From the NCBI RefSeq assembly GCF_900002575.1, contig NZ_LN650648.1, forward strand, positions 310,001-374,000: a stretch of 64,000 nucleotides of DNA, read 5' to 3'. Origin of the DNA: Romboutsia hominis. Lineage in GTDB: Bacteria; Bacillota; Clostridia; Peptostreptococcales; Peptostreptococcaceae. The translations under genes were made by a program, and so were the position numbers. This document shows positions 35,045 to 43,769 of this stretch, in pieces (position 1 is the stretch's first letter; each line of letters opens with the position of its first letter). The notes below the pieces were generated by a model. The model saw nothing but the letters and a program-made list of their open reading frames with translations, was not told the origin of the DNA and searched no databases.

Positions 35045-35062
35045 TTTTATATAGATATTAAT

Positions 35063-35134
35063 CTGGTTACAAAAAAGTTACCAGTTGATACAAGAGCTCA
35101 TACTTGTTATATTATAAAAAACAGGTATGAGCTC
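35063..35134 (+). promoter_or_regulatory. Cystine-transporter promoter framed by two inverted repeats
   Basis: A promoter TTGATA (35085-35090) and TATATT (35108-35113), spacing 17, is bracketed by repeats. CTGGTTAC / GTTACCAG (35063-35084) sits just upstream of the -35. GAGCTCATACTTGTT (35094-35108) and its near-perfect inverted copy (35120-35134) flank the -10. This looks like a repressor operator, most simply for the adjacent HxlR protein. The long repeat could also form an RNA hairpin. Confidence 0.65.
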
Positions 35135-35172
35135 ATTTACTTTATATAAAAATAATCGGAAGGAGGCAATAC

Positions 35173-36540
35173 ATGAATTATACGTTTTTTTCAGAATTTC
35201 TTATGGTCACGAATTATATGACTTTAATATCAATAGCAATTTTAATAGGAATGTTTTTTGTAATAAATAAATTAAGTAAAAAGATAAAATTTAATAAATT
35301 AATGATTTTATCAATAGTATTAGGGATTGGACTAGGAGTATTAGTCCATGCTATAGCAGGATTCCCAGAAGATCCTACTAAGGTAACTTGGTTAACAGAA
35401 GTATCTAAATGGTATGGGCTATTTGGATATGGTTTTATGGATTTATTAAAAATGTTAGTAGTTCCACTTGTGTTTGTTTCAATAGTAAGAGTAATAATGA
35501 ACTTAAAGCAAGGTGAAAACCTAGGTAAATTAACAGGAAAGACTATTGTAATGTTATTAGGAACAACAGCGATAGCAGCAATAATAGGTATAGTAGTTGG
35601 AAATTTATTTAACTTAGGAGTAGGACACGAAGCGATAGTAAAAAGTGGAGAAATAAGAGAGGTTACACCAATAGTCGATACTATAAGAGGTTTATTACCA
35701 TCAAATCCAGTAAATGCAATGGCACAAGCTAATGTAGTTGCAGTAGTAATATTTGCAGGATTTTTAGGTATAGCAGTAAAGAGACTTAATAAAAAGTATT
35801 CAGAAATAATAAAACCATTTGTAGATTTAGTAGAAGCATTTTATAAAATAATAATAAGTGTTTCTATAACAGTAATAAAACTAATGCCTTATGCAGTAGT
35901 TGCTTTAATGGCTACTACGATAATAGATAGAGGTGTAACATCAATATTAGATGTTATGGACTTTATAATAGCTCTTTATGTAAGTGTAGCAATAATGTTT
36001 ATTGTACATTTAGTAATAATAACTTTAAGTGGGGTAAATCCTATAAAATACTTAAAAAATGTATCTAAACCACTTATATTAGCATTTACATCTAGATCAA
36101 GTTTAGGAACATTGCCTGTAACAATAGAAACACTTACAGATAATGTTAAAGTAGATCAAGGTATAGCAAGTTTTGTAGGAAGTTTAGGTTCTAATATGGG
36201 AATGAACGGTTGTGCAGGAATCTATCCAGCATTAATGGCAATTACTGTAGCTAATATGTCTGGTACTCCTATGAACTTTAGTTTTTATATCATGTTACTT
36301 ATAGTAATAACTATAAGTTCGTTAGGAATAGCTGGGATACCAGGTACTGCAACAATGTCAGTTTCAGTAGTTATATCAGGTATGGGTATGGGAGCATATT
36401 TCCCGCTATTAGGTGGAATACTTGCTATAGATCCAATATTAGATATGGGACGTACAATGCTTAATGTTAATGGAACTATGGCTTCAGCAATAGCAGTTGC
36501 TAGTTCATTAGATAAAATTGAAAAAGATAAAATAAGTTAA
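35173..36540 (+). CDS. tcyP: TcyP-like L-cystine:cation symporter (DAACS family)
   Basis: The 455-residue carrier has about eight helices plus the re-entrant loops of the dicarboxylate/amino-acid:cation symporters. Its motifs (LLKMLVVPLVFVSI, AFTSRSSLGTLPVTIET, NGCAGIYPALMA, MGRTMLNVNG) are closer to Bacillus TcyP (cystine) than to glutamate carriers. It would import cystine as a sulfur source. GAAGGAGG precedes the ATG. Controlled by the operator region just upstream. Confidence 0.85.
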   Translation: MNYTFFSEFLMVTNYMTLISIAILIGMFFVINKLSKKIKFNKLMILSIVLGIGLGVLVHAIAGFPEDPTKVTWLTEVSKWYGLFGYGFMDLLKMLVVPLVFVSIVRVIMNLKQGENLGKLTGKTIVMLLGTTAIAAIIGIVVGNLFNLGVGHEAIVKSGEIREVTPIVDTIRGLLPSNPVNAMAQANVVAVVIFAGFLGIAVKRLNKKYSEIIKPFVDLVEAFYKIIISVSITVIKLMPYAVVALMATTIIDRGVTSILDVMDFIIALYVSVAIMFIVHLVIITLSGVNPIKYLKNVSKPLILAFTSRSSLGTLPVTIETLTDNVKVDQGIASFVGSLGSNMGMNGCAGIYPALMAITVANMSGTPMNFSFYIMLLIVITISSLGIAGIPGTATMSVSVVISGMGMGAYFPLLGGILAIDPILDMGRTMLNVNGTMASAIAVASSLDKIEKDKIS

Positions 36541-36550
36541 TAAAATCTAT

Positions 36551-36592
36551 AAAAAACCTTCAAACAACTATTAATTATTTGAAGGTTTTTTA
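36551..36592 (+). terminator. Intrinsic terminator after tcyP
   Basis: AAAAACCTTCAAA pairs with TTTGAAGGTTTTT; it can also serve brnQ from the other side. Confidence 0.9.
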
Positions 36593-36617
36593 TTAGTTTT
36601 TTATATGAATATTTTTA

Positions 36618-37907
36618 TTAAGAAATCTTTGAATTTATACATATACTATTTTCTTTAATTATTAGTTTGCCTAAAAAAGCTCCAATTAGTGCAGGAATAA
36701 CCCAGTTAAATCCTATATTAGCAAATGGAAGATTGTTAATAAAAGGGATATTTATACCTAGATTACTAAGTACTGTAAGCAAGCTTGTTAATAATGTTGC
36801 ATAAGCAGCACCCTTAAAAGCAGAATCTCTCTTAAATATTTTTCCAAACAAGCTCATTAGAACTAAAACTATTGAAACAGGATATAACACTGTTAGTATA
36901 GGAGCAGCAATAGCTATTATTTTATCTACGCCTAAATTAGAAAATATGGCACTAAATACACATATAAAGGTTACTATGTATTCATATTTTAGTTTTCTAT
37001 TAGTTACATCTTCGAAATACTTAGCTGTAACAGAAGTTAATCCTATGGAAGTTGTTAAGCAAGCAAATGCAACAACTATACTTAATAATATAGTACCAGT
37101 ATTTCCTAATAAAAGATTTGTTATATTAACTAGTAATTCTGTCTGAGAAATGCTAGCATCATACACCGTAGAAACTGTAGCTCCAAGATAAGCTAGTCCA
37201 CCATAAACTAGTGTAAGCCCAATACCTGCAATTAAAGATGCTTTTATCGTAAGGCTTATATTTTCTTTCTTATTTCTGTAACCTTTACTTAAGAAAGATG
37301 ACATAACAAGTGCAGTTATACCACCTAATCCAAGGGCATCCATAGTTTGATAACCTTGAGTTACACCTCTCATAAATAGATTATCAGAAGAAATATTAGT
37401 ATTTAACTCACCAATAGGAGATAATATCCCCTTGATTATTAAGATCGCTAACGCTGCTAAAAGTATAGGCGTTAAAAATTTACCTATAATATCCATAACC
37501 TTACTTGGTTTTATAGTTAATATAAACACTAGTGTAAAGAATAAAATTGAAAATATTATTGGATTAAATGAGTTATTTAGAGGAAGTATACTCATTTCAA
37601 ATGTAGTTGCACCAGTTCTAGGCACTACTAATATTGGACCTAAGCACAACATCATTATTACTTCTAAAGTAAGCCCAAATCTTTTGCCAGCTTTTCCAAT
37701 AACATCTTGGAATGAACCAGCCTTTGCTATTGCATTGATAGAAAGTAGTATTATACCAACATCTGCAATTATAAACCCTAAGAAACTCATTAGCCAATTG
37801 CTACCAGAGGTAACACCTATGTATGGTGGGAAAATCAAATTACCTGCTCCAAAGAACATTGAAAATAGTGCGAAACCAATAACAATAATATCAATATTTT
37901 TTTTCAT
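36618..37907 (-). CDS. brnQ: Branched-chain amino acid:cation symporter
   Basis: The 429-residue permease of the LIVCS family has about twelve helices and the family start (GFALFSMFFGAGNLIFPPYIGVTSG). It imports leucine, isoleucine and valine with Na+ or H+. AGGTGTT precedes the ATG. Its roughly 300-base leader has a CodY box, a leader-peptide frame, alternative hairpins and two terminators (37934-38263), fitting control by amino-acid supply. Confidence 0.93.
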   Translation of the reverse strand: MKKNIDIIVIGFALFSMFFGAGNLIFPPYIGVTSGSNWLMSFLGFIIADVGIILLSINAIAKAGSFQDVIGKAGKRFGLTLEVIMMLCLGPILVVPRTGATTFEMSILPLNNSFNPIIFSILFFTLVFILTIKPSKVMDIIGKFLTPILLAALAILIIKGILSPIGELNTNISSDNLFMRGVTQGYQTMDALGLGGITALVMSSFLSKGYRNKKENISLTIKASLIAGIGLTLVYGGLAYLGATVSTVYDASISQTELLVNITNLLLGNTGTILLSIVVAFACLTTSIGLTSVTAKYFEDVTNRKLKYEYIVTFICVFSAIFSNLGVDKIIAIAAPILTVLYPVSIVLVLMSLFGKIFKRDSAFKGAAYATLLTSLLTVLSNLGINIPFINNLPFANIGFNWVIPALIGAFLGKLIIKENSICINSKIS

Positions 37908-37933
37908 AATAACACCTCTTTTTTATTTTATAT

Positions 37934-37978
37934 ATAAAAAAGCCACATAGTATGTACCATGTGACTTTTATTTTGCCT
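37934..37978 (-). terminator. Second leader terminator before brnQ
   Basis: On the minus strand AAAAGTCACATG pairs with TATGTGGCTTTT and T6 follows. It is a near copy of the hairpin at 37984-38020. Confidence 0.75.
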
Positions 37979-37983
37979 AGGAT

Positions 37984-38020
37984 AAATAAAAAAGCCACAT
38001 AGTATTATCTATGTGGCTTT
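37984..38020 (-). terminator. First leader terminator before brnQ
   Basis: On the minus strand AAAGCCACATAG pairs perfectly with CTATGTGGCTTT around six bases, followed by TTTATTT. It precedes brnQ and follows the alternative hairpins, as in an attenuator. Confidence 0.8.
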
Positions 38021-38046
38021 ACATAACAAGTTAGCTTTCACCATCA

Positions 38047-38105
38047 TAGATACAAACAAGTACCAGTTTGTATCTACGATTAATCTATCGTTCATAAATA
38101 CAAAC
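38047..38105 (-). promoter_or_regulatory. Mutually exclusive hairpins in the brnQ leader
   Basis: The segment 38066-38076 can pair with 38047-38057 (11 bp, TAGATACAAAC / GTTTGTATCTA). Alternatively 38066-38080 can pair with 38087-38105 (GTTTGTAT / ATACAAAC plus ACGAT / ATCGT). The two structures share one strand and cannot coexist, the hallmark of an attenuator switch. Confidence 0.6.
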
Positions 38106-38108
38106 CAA

Positions 38109-38180
38109 CTACAATAGCCAAAAGCTAAAATAAGATATATTTAATTGTTTATTGTTAGTTAGATTTGTATTAATTATCAT
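38109..38180 (-). CDS. Possible 23-residue leader peptide of brnQ
   Basis: On the minus strand AGGAGA lies eight bases before an ATG that opens 23 codons ending in TAG. Seven of 23 residues are Leu or Ile, and the last four codons include two Leu. The stop lies just before the alternative hairpins, so ribosome position could choose between them. Confidence 0.45.
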   Translation of the reverse strand: MIINTNLTNNKQLNISYFSFWLL

Positions 38181-38215
38181 ATTTATATTCTCCTAAAAAA
38201 TTTATATTTAAATTG

Positions 38216-38263
38216 ATTATATATAGTTAAAGGGAATATGTCAATAATATTTTTCAGAAAATT
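38216..38263 (-). promoter_or_regulatory. brnQ promoter with CodY box
   Basis: On the minus strand TTGACA (38244-38239) and TATAAT (38221-38216) are 17 bases apart. Upstream at 38249-38263 the sequence matches the CodY box AATTTTCWGAAAATT at 14 of 15 positions. CodY senses branched-chain amino acids and GTP, consistent with the gene. Confidence 0.8.
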
Positions 38264-38512
38264 TATACAAATTATTTTATAATTAAAGTAAAAAATATTT
38301 TATAAATATGCAGTAAATTATAAAGGCTTAAGTAATAGCAATTATAGAAAAAAATAAAAATTTAGTGTATATTAGTTAAATGCTAATATAAAAGTAATAA
38401 AATAAAAAGACAATCATAATACAATAAAACATTGAAATAAAATAAACATATTAGCCATATTCTATGATGGTTAATAAAACAATAATAGTAAAATTAGATA
38501 AGGTGGAATTAA

Positions 38513-39964
38513 ATGAATAATAAATTTGAGAGTTTAAAATTAAATAAAGATATATTAAAAGCATTGTATAATTTAGGCTATAATTCACCATCGAAAGTTC
38601 AGAGTGAAGTTATACCAAGGTTATTAAGATATGAAAATATAATAGTCAAATCAAAAACTGGGAGTGGAAAAACTGCGAGCTTTGCTATACCAATATGTGA
38701 AACAGTAGAAGTGGATAATAACAATCTTCAAGCACTAATAGTTGTACCCACTAGAGAGTTAGCACTTCAAGTAAAAGAAGAGATATCTAATATAGGTAGA
38801 TTGAAGAAAATAAGATGTAGTGCTATATTTGGAAAACAACCTATGAAAGATCAAATAAAGGAGTTAAAGCAAAGAGTTCATATTGTAGTAGCAACTCCAG
38901 GAAGAATAATTGATCATATAAGTAGGGGTACAATTAACCTTGAAAGTATAAGATATTTTATAATTGATGAAGCAGATAAAATGCTTAAAAAAGGGTTTGT
39001 AGAAGATATGGAGTTTATATTTAATAGTATACCTAAAAATAGCATTAAAGGACTATTCTCAGCGACTATAGATAAAGATATAAAAAATATTTGCTTAGAA
39101 TATATGAAAGATGCAGAAATGGTAGAAGTAAAAAATGAAAATTTATTAAATAATAAACAAATATCAGAAAAGACAGTCAAAGTAGAGGATAAAAAAAAGT
39201 ATGATACTTTAAAAAATATAATATATTCTCAGGCTCCAGTATCAGTTATGATATTTTGCAATACAAAAGAAACTGTTACAAAACTTTATAAAAATTTAAA
39301 GGAAGATAGGTTTTTAGTAACAGAACTTCATGGTGATATGTCTCAAGACAAAAGAAATTTTACGATAAAAGATTTTAAAAATGGTAAGTTTAATATACTA
39401 GTAAGTACAGATGTAGCTGGTAGAGGTATACATATAGATGACATATCTTTAGTTATAAATTTTAATGTGCCTAGAGATAAAGAAAACTATATACATAGAA
39501 TAGGTAGGACAGGTAGAAAAAAAAGCTTTGGAAAATCTATAACTATGGTAAATCAAAAAGATGAAAAGTATATGGAAGAAATAGAACATTATATTGGATA
39601 TAAAATAGAAGATCTAGATGACATAAAAAAAGAAGATATTGCTTTAGGAAAAGCTAAGTTTGAAGAAAATAATAAAAAAGTTTTAAAAAATAGAAAAAAT
39701 AGAAATGAAGAAAAAAAGGTTCACAGTGAAGTAACGAGACTATACCTAAATGCTGGAAAGAAAAAGAAAATAAGAGTTATAGATATTGTTGGAGCTCTTA
39801 ATAGTATAGAGGGAATAAATAATGAAGATATAGGTGTAATAGAGGTACAAGACCTTTGTTCTTATGTAGATATATTAAATCACAAAGGTGAAATTATATT
39901 AAAGAAGTATAAAGAGATTAGTGTAAAAAAGAAGATGGTAAAAATAAAAAAAGATAATAGATAA
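38513..39964 (+). CDS. dbpA: DEAD-box RNA helicase, DbpA-like
   Basis: The 483-residue helicase has motif I SKTGSGKT (about residue 46), PTRELA, DEAD in IDEADKM, SAT in FSATID, and HRIGRTGR in the second RecA domain. The C-terminal domain (about 405-475, VTRLYLNAGKKKKIRVIDIVGAL...) matches the DbpA RNA-binding domain that recognises hairpin 92 of 23S rRNA, so a role in large-subunit assembly is likely. AAGGTGG precedes the ATG. The 240 bases upstream of it hold no other gene. Confidence 0.9.
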   Translation: MNNKFESLKLNKDILKALYNLGYNSPSKVQSEVIPRLLRYENIIVKSKTGSGKTASFAIPICETVEVDNNNLQALIVVPTRELALQVKEEISNIGRLKKIRCSAIFGKQPMKDQIKELKQRVHIVVATPGRIIDHISRGTINLESIRYFIIDEADKMLKKGFVEDMEFIFNSIPKNSIKGLFSATIDKDIKNICLEYMKDAEMVEVKNENLLNNKQISEKTVKVEDKKKYDTLKNIIYSQAPVSVMIFCNTKETVTKLYKNLKEDRFLVTELHGDMSQDKRNFTIKDFKNGKFNILVSTDVAGRGIHIDDISLVINFNVPRDKENYIHRIGRTGRKKSFGKSITMVNQKDEKYMEEIEHYIGYKIEDLDDIKKEDIALGKAKFEENNKKVLKNRKNRNEEKKVHSEVTRLYLNAGKKKKIRVIDIVGALNSIEGINNEDIGVIEVQDLCSYVDILNHKGEIILKKYKEISVKKKMVKIKKDNR

Positions 39965-40031
39965 AAAACCCCCTTAACTTCTATAATACACCAAAAAAAT
40001 ATATAATAATAGCCTTAAAATGTAATTGTTT

Positions 40032-40094
40032 TCCTGTTATTATTTAAATATACAAGATAACTTGTATATTTAAAAATGTAGTCCAGATACAGGA
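40032..40094 (+). promoter_or_regulatory. hpf 5' leader able to hide the ribosome-binding site
   Basis: TCCTGT (40032-40037) is complementary to ACAGGA (40089-40094), which overlaps the ACAGGAGG ribosome-binding site. Between them lies a perfect 14-bp-arm hairpin (TTTAAATATACAAG / CTTGTATATTTAAA, 40043-40074). Folding could limit translation of hpf. Confidence 0.4.
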
Positions 40095-40104
40095 GGTACA
40101 TACT

Positions 40105-40635
40105 ATGAGCGTAAAAATAATTTCAAAGCATGTAAAAGTTACAGAGGCAATAAGAGAAAAAATTGAAAGTAAGTTTGAAAAGCTAGAAAAATATATTAAT
40201 GATGATTTTGATGTACATGTTAAAATAGATGTAAAGAGAAAAAATCAAAGTATTGAAGCGACAGTATATACTAAACATGGAACTATCGTTAGAGCTGAAG
40301 AATGCCAAGAAGATTTATATTCAGCAATAGACTTATTATATGATAAGCTTTATAAACAGCTTAGAAAATACAAAACACAAATGATAAGAAGAAATAGAAA
40401 AAATGAAAGTATAAGATTTGATAATATAGAGGAATATGAAGAAATAGATTTAGATGACGATGTAATAAAAAGAAGAAAGAAATTTAAAATGGACAAGCCA
40501 ATAACTCCAGAAGATGCAATTGTTCAAATGAATTTATTAGGACATCAATTCTTTTTATTTAGAAATATAGAGACAAATAAAACAAGTATTATATATAAAA
40601 GACATGATGGATATGGCCTTATAGAACAAGTGTAA
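40105..40635 (+). CDS. hpf: Long-form ribosome hibernation-promoting factor
   Basis: The 176-residue protein has the N-terminal HPF/RaiA domain (about residues 1-98) and the C-terminal dimerisation domain (about 118-174, PITPEDAIVQMNLLGHQFFLFRN...HDGYGLIEQ). The long form joins two 70S ribosomes into inactive 100S dimers in stationary phase. Strong ribosome-binding site. Monocistronic with its own terminator. Confidence 0.95.
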   Translation: MSVKIISKHVKVTEAIREKIESKFEKLEKYINDDFDVHVKIDVKRKNQSIEATVYTKHGTIVRAEECQEDLYSAIDLLYDKLYKQLRKYKTQMIRRNRKNESIRFDNIEEYEEIDLDDDVIKRRKKFKMDKPITPEDAIVQMNLLGHQFFLFRNIETNKTSIIYKRHDGYGLIEQV

Positions 40636-40655
40636 TACCATAAACATTTAATAAT

Positions 40656-40688
40656 AAAAAACGTATTGAAAATTTCAATACGTTTTTT
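40656..40688. terminator. Bidirectional terminator between hpf and the CPBP gene
   Basis: AAAAAACGTATTGAAA pairs with TTTCAATACGTTTTTT, serving both converging genes. Confidence 0.92.
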
Positions 40689-40728
40689 ATTATTAAAAAA
40701 TAGCTTATTATTATTAATATAACTTGAA

Positions 40729-41505
40729 TTATTTAGATTTTAGTTTTATACATTTTTTTGATATATAAAATATAATAAAACCAGCTAGACAAGTTGCTAG
40801 AGCTATAATTATATGTAAATCCACATCATACTCAAATACATAAGAACAAGCATTATCTAAAGCATGAAATAATATACAAAGCCAAATGCTATTAGTTTCC
40901 ATGTATATGTAAGTAAGTACAAAAGAAGAAGCAATACAACTAAGAGCAAATGGAATAAAACTAGTATGTTGTTGTGGTGTACCAACTACAAACCATAAAG
41001 GTAGATGCCATAAGGACCAAATAATACCTATTATTAGAGAACTTTTAAAAGGAGAATATTTCTTTAGTAATTTAGGAAGTAAAAAACCTCTCCATCCTAT
41101 TTCCTCTAATCCTCCCCCAAATATCATTATAGGAGTTAACCAACTTAAAAATATTAATGGGGATTTTAGTAAGGCACCATAGCCTCTAAACATTTCAACT
41201 ACTATATATGGAACGGTCCAAAGTATTAAAGCGGCAATAATAACATATAAATATTCCTTTAGACTCCTGTTTGCATTTACACAGTTCCTTAAAAATCTAT
41301 CAAATTCATCTTTAGACAAAAACTTTTTAGCGGTAATTAATCCAGCTAAAGCAGGAGAATACCCTGAAAGTGCATAAAATAACATAAAAATAGGAGAACC
41401 ATATATTAAAATATTGAGTTGTGTTGTAGATATAGTTACTGTAAATCCAATTATACAAAAAAGTATTAGTACTATAAAAAAGTACTTTGTATCTTTTGAA
41501 ATCAA
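40729..41505 (-). CDS. CPBP-family intramembrane glutamic protease
   Basis: The 258-residue membrane protein has about eight helices and the CPBP/Abi motifs: EEIGWRGFLLPKL (catalytic Glu pair), SLWHLPLWF, and FHALDN. Relatives cleave prenylated or membrane peptides or confer bacteriocin immunity. The start is TTG with GGAGGCG about seven bases upstream; no ATG fits. No bacteriocin genes are nearby. Confidence 0.88.
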   Translation of the reverse strand: MISKDTKYFFIVLILFCIIGFTVTISTTQLNILIYGSPIFMLFYALSGYSPALAGLITAKKFLSKDEFDRFLRNCVNANRSLKEYLYVIIAALILWTVPYIVVEMFRGYGALLKSPLIFLSWLTPIMIFGGGLEEIGWRGFLLPKLLKKYSPFKSSLIIGIIWSLWHLPLWFVVGTPQQHTSFIPFALSCIASSFVLTYIYMETNSIWLCILFHALDNACSYVFEYDVDLHIIIALATCLAGFIIFYISKKCIKLKSK

Positions 41506-41732
41506 TTTTTTTCGCCTCCGAATTTTTTATAAGAATTAATTTATAGAATAATTCAAAGTATATTGAAATTATTGAATAACTATATAATTATTATACATAA
41601 GAAATCTAACTAATTTAATAGGGAAATTAAATAAAATTCGTATAATAAATATATATATAGTTTATTTATAAACTAATAATTTGTTGATTATGAAAATACA
41701 TTGTGCTACACTCAACTTGTAAAAATAAATAA

Positions 41733-41828
41733 AAGCTAGGGGAGCTATGATTGGATAGCTGAGAAGTAAAGCCATAACTTTCAGACTCTAAGAACCTGAT
41801 TAAGATAATTCTTACGTAGGGAAGCTCG
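41733..41828 (+). ncRNA. TPP riboswitch (THI element)
   Basis: Conserved elements occur in order: AGGGGAGC, GCTGAGA (41758-41764), CAGACTCT, AAGAACCTGATT, GATAATTC and ACGTAGGGAAGCT. Thiamine pyrophosphate binding should promote the terminator at 41865-41894 and shut off thiSFGH-tenI. Confidence 0.95.
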
Positions 41829-41864
41829 TATATTTTAATGTACCTAGATTTTTAGTTAAATAAG

Positions 41865-41894
41865 GCGCTCTCTATAAAAAGAGAGTGCTTTTTT
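41865..41894 (+). terminator. Riboswitch-controlled terminator of the thi operon
   Basis: GCGCTCTCT pairs with AGAGAGTGC around six bases, followed by T6. It lies between the TPP riboswitch and thiS. Confidence 0.9.
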
Positions 41895-41969
41895 AATGCT
41901 ATTAAAGTTAAATTTATATAATTATTTTTATATCTTATAAAAGATAATCCTTAAAAGGAGGAAATGTAA

Positions 41970-42164
41970 GTGAAGGTAAATGGGGAAGAGTTTGAATTTA
42001 AATCAGATATGACAATATCAAAGTTATTAGAAGATATTGGAGTAAAAAAAGATAGCGTAGTAGTAGAGATAAATTTAAACATAATTGAAAATAATCAATA
42101 CGATAGCTATATACTAAGAGAAGAAGATGTTATAGAAGTCATAAGGTTTGTTGGAGGGGGATAA
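41970..42164 (+). CDS. thiS: Thiamine sulfur-carrier protein ThiS
   Basis: The 64-residue ubiquitin-like protein ends in Gly-Gly-Gly, the C-terminus that ThiF adenylates and that carries sulfur to ThiG for thiazole synthesis. The start is GTG with AGGAGG eight bases upstream. The thiF start is one base after its stop. First gene behind the TPP riboswitch. Confidence 0.95.
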   Translation: MKVNGEEFEFKSDMTISKLLEDIGVKKDSVVVEINLNIIENNQYDSYILREEDVIEVIRFVGGG

Positions 42165-42165
42165 G

Positions 42166-42972
42166 ATGCAACTTTTTATAAATGAGCTACTTGTAAATAT
42201 TGATGAAGATATAGTTACAGTAGATAAAGTTAAAGAAAAATATAAAAAAGATGCAGATATAATAATACTAAATGGTCATCCAGTAGATGCATATGTAGAT
42301 TTAGAATTATATGAAAATGATAGAGTTACATTAATAAAAAGGGGTGAAATTCCAAAATTTGAAGAATTAGAAAATCTTATGGTTAGCAGACATACTCCAA
42401 ATGTTCACTACAAATTAAAAAATGGAAAAGTAGCAATATTAGGTATTGGTGGATTGGGTTCAAATATAGCTATATCTTTAGCTAGAATAGGCGTAGGAAC
42501 ATTAATACTAGCAGACTTTGATATAGTAGAACCATCTAATTTAAATAGACAACAATATTTTATAAATGATATAGGAAAATATAAAACCGAGGCACTTAAA
42601 AATAATATAGAAAATATTAATCCATTTATAGAAGTTGAAACTATAAACAAAATAATAGATTCATCAAATATACATGAATTTGGGAACGTAGATATAATAA
42701 TAGAGGCTTTTGATAATCCAAAGTACAAAGCAGAAATTGCAAATAACATTTTAACTAAAATGAGAGATAAATATTTAATATCCTCATCTGGAGTGGCAGG
42801 ATATTATGATTCTAACATAATAAAAACAAGAAAAATCAGAGATAAATTTTACATATGTGGAGATGAGATAAATGAAGCTAAAGAAGGTGATGGGCTTATG
42901 GCACCAAGGGTGGCTATATGTGCTAATCACATGGCTAATTTAGCAACAAAAATATTGATAGAAGACAAATAA
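42166..42972 (+). CDS. thiF: ThiS adenylyltransferase ThiF with N-terminal ThiS-like domain
   Basis: The 268-residue protein begins with about 65 residues of a ThiS-like beta-grasp domain ([12 protein letters not shown]...[14 protein letters not shown]) without a GG end. A Rossmann adenylation domain follows ([19 protein letters not shown] near residue 90; [15 protein letters not shown]). It activates ThiS with ATP before sulfur transfer. The CxxC zinc motifs of larger ThiF/MoeB proteins are not evident. GGAGGGGG precedes the ATG. Confidence 0.92.
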   Translation: MQLFINELLVNIDEDIVTVDKVKEKYKKDADIIILNGHPVDAYVDLELYENDRVTLIKRGEIPKFEELENLMVSRHTPNVHYKLKNGKVAILGIGGLGSNIAISLARIGVGTLILADFDIVEPSNLNRQQYFINDIGKYKTEALKNNIENINPFIEVETINKIIDSSNIHEFGNVDIIIEAFDNPKYKAEIANNILTKMRDKYLISSSGVAGYYDSNIIKTRKIRDKFYICGDEINEAKEGDGLMAPRVAICANHMANLATKILIEDK

Positions 42973-42991
42973 GATTATGTGGGGGATAAAA

Positions 42992-43768
42992 ATGGATAAA
43001 TTAATATTAAACGGACATGAGTTTAATAGTAGACTTTTAATAGGAACGGGAAAATATAGTTCAAATGATATGTTACCAAGAGTAATAGAGTCAAGTAACA
43101 GTGAAATAATAACTATGGCACTAAGAAGAGTAGACTTAGACAATACAGAAGAAAATATACTATCACATATACCTAGCAATATGACAATACTTCCTAATAC
43201 ATCAGGAGCGACTAATCATATGGAAGCTGTTAGGATAGCAAGAATAGCTAGAAAAATGGGATGTGGAAACTTTATAAAAATAGAAGTAATAAGTGATACA
43301 AAATACTTATTACCCGATAATGAAGAAACTATAAAAGCAACTAAAATACTTGCTGATGAAGGATTTGTAGTTCTTCCATATATGAGTCCAGATCTATATG
43401 CAGGCAAAAGGCTAATAGAAGCAGGGGCAGCAGCAGTTATGCCACTTGGGGCACCAATAGGTTCTAATAGAGGGCTTAAAATGAAAGAAATGATAAAAAT
43501 AATGATAGAAGAATTAGATATACCAATAATAGTAGATGCAGGAATTGGAAAACCATCTCAGGCTATGGAAGCTATGGAAATGGGGGCAGCAGCAGTACTT
43601 GTAAACACTGCAATAGCTAGTGCAGGCGACCCTATAAAAATGGCGAATGCTTTCAAATTAGCAGTTGAAGGTGGAAGAGAAGCATATTTAGCTAAAACAG
43701 GAAGAGTAAGCAATTTTGCAAATGCATCTTCACCTCTTACTGGATTTTTAAGTGAAGTAGGTGTTTAA
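42992..43768 (+). CDS. thiG: Thiazole synthase ThiG
   Basis: The 258-residue barrel enzyme has GTGKYSS near residue 16, MALRRVD, the lysine in FIKIEVI that forms a Schiff base with deoxyxylulose phosphate (about residue 95), and the phosphate site [11 protein letters not shown] and AVLVNTAIA. It makes the thiazole ring from DXP, ThiS-thiocarboxylate and dehydroglycine. Start at 42992 with GTGGGGG upstream. Confidence 0.96.
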   Translation: MDKLILNGHEFNSRLLIGTGKYSSNDMLPRVIESSNSEIITMALRRVDLDNTEENILSHIPSNMTILPNTSGATNHMEAVRIARIARKMGCGNFIKIEVISDTKYLLPDNEETIKATKILADEGFVVLPYMSPDLYAGKRLIEAGAAAVMPLGAPIGSNRGLKMKEMIKIMIEELDIPIIVDAGIGKPSQAMEAMEMGAAAVLVNTAIASAGDPIKMANAFKLAVEGGREAYLAKTGRVSNFANASSPLTGFLSEVGV

Positions 43769-43769
43769 T

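Noticed and set aside
37432-37950. A 172-codon open frame on the plus strand
   Set aside because: It lies wholly over brnQ on the other strand and its composition is that of an antisense shadow.
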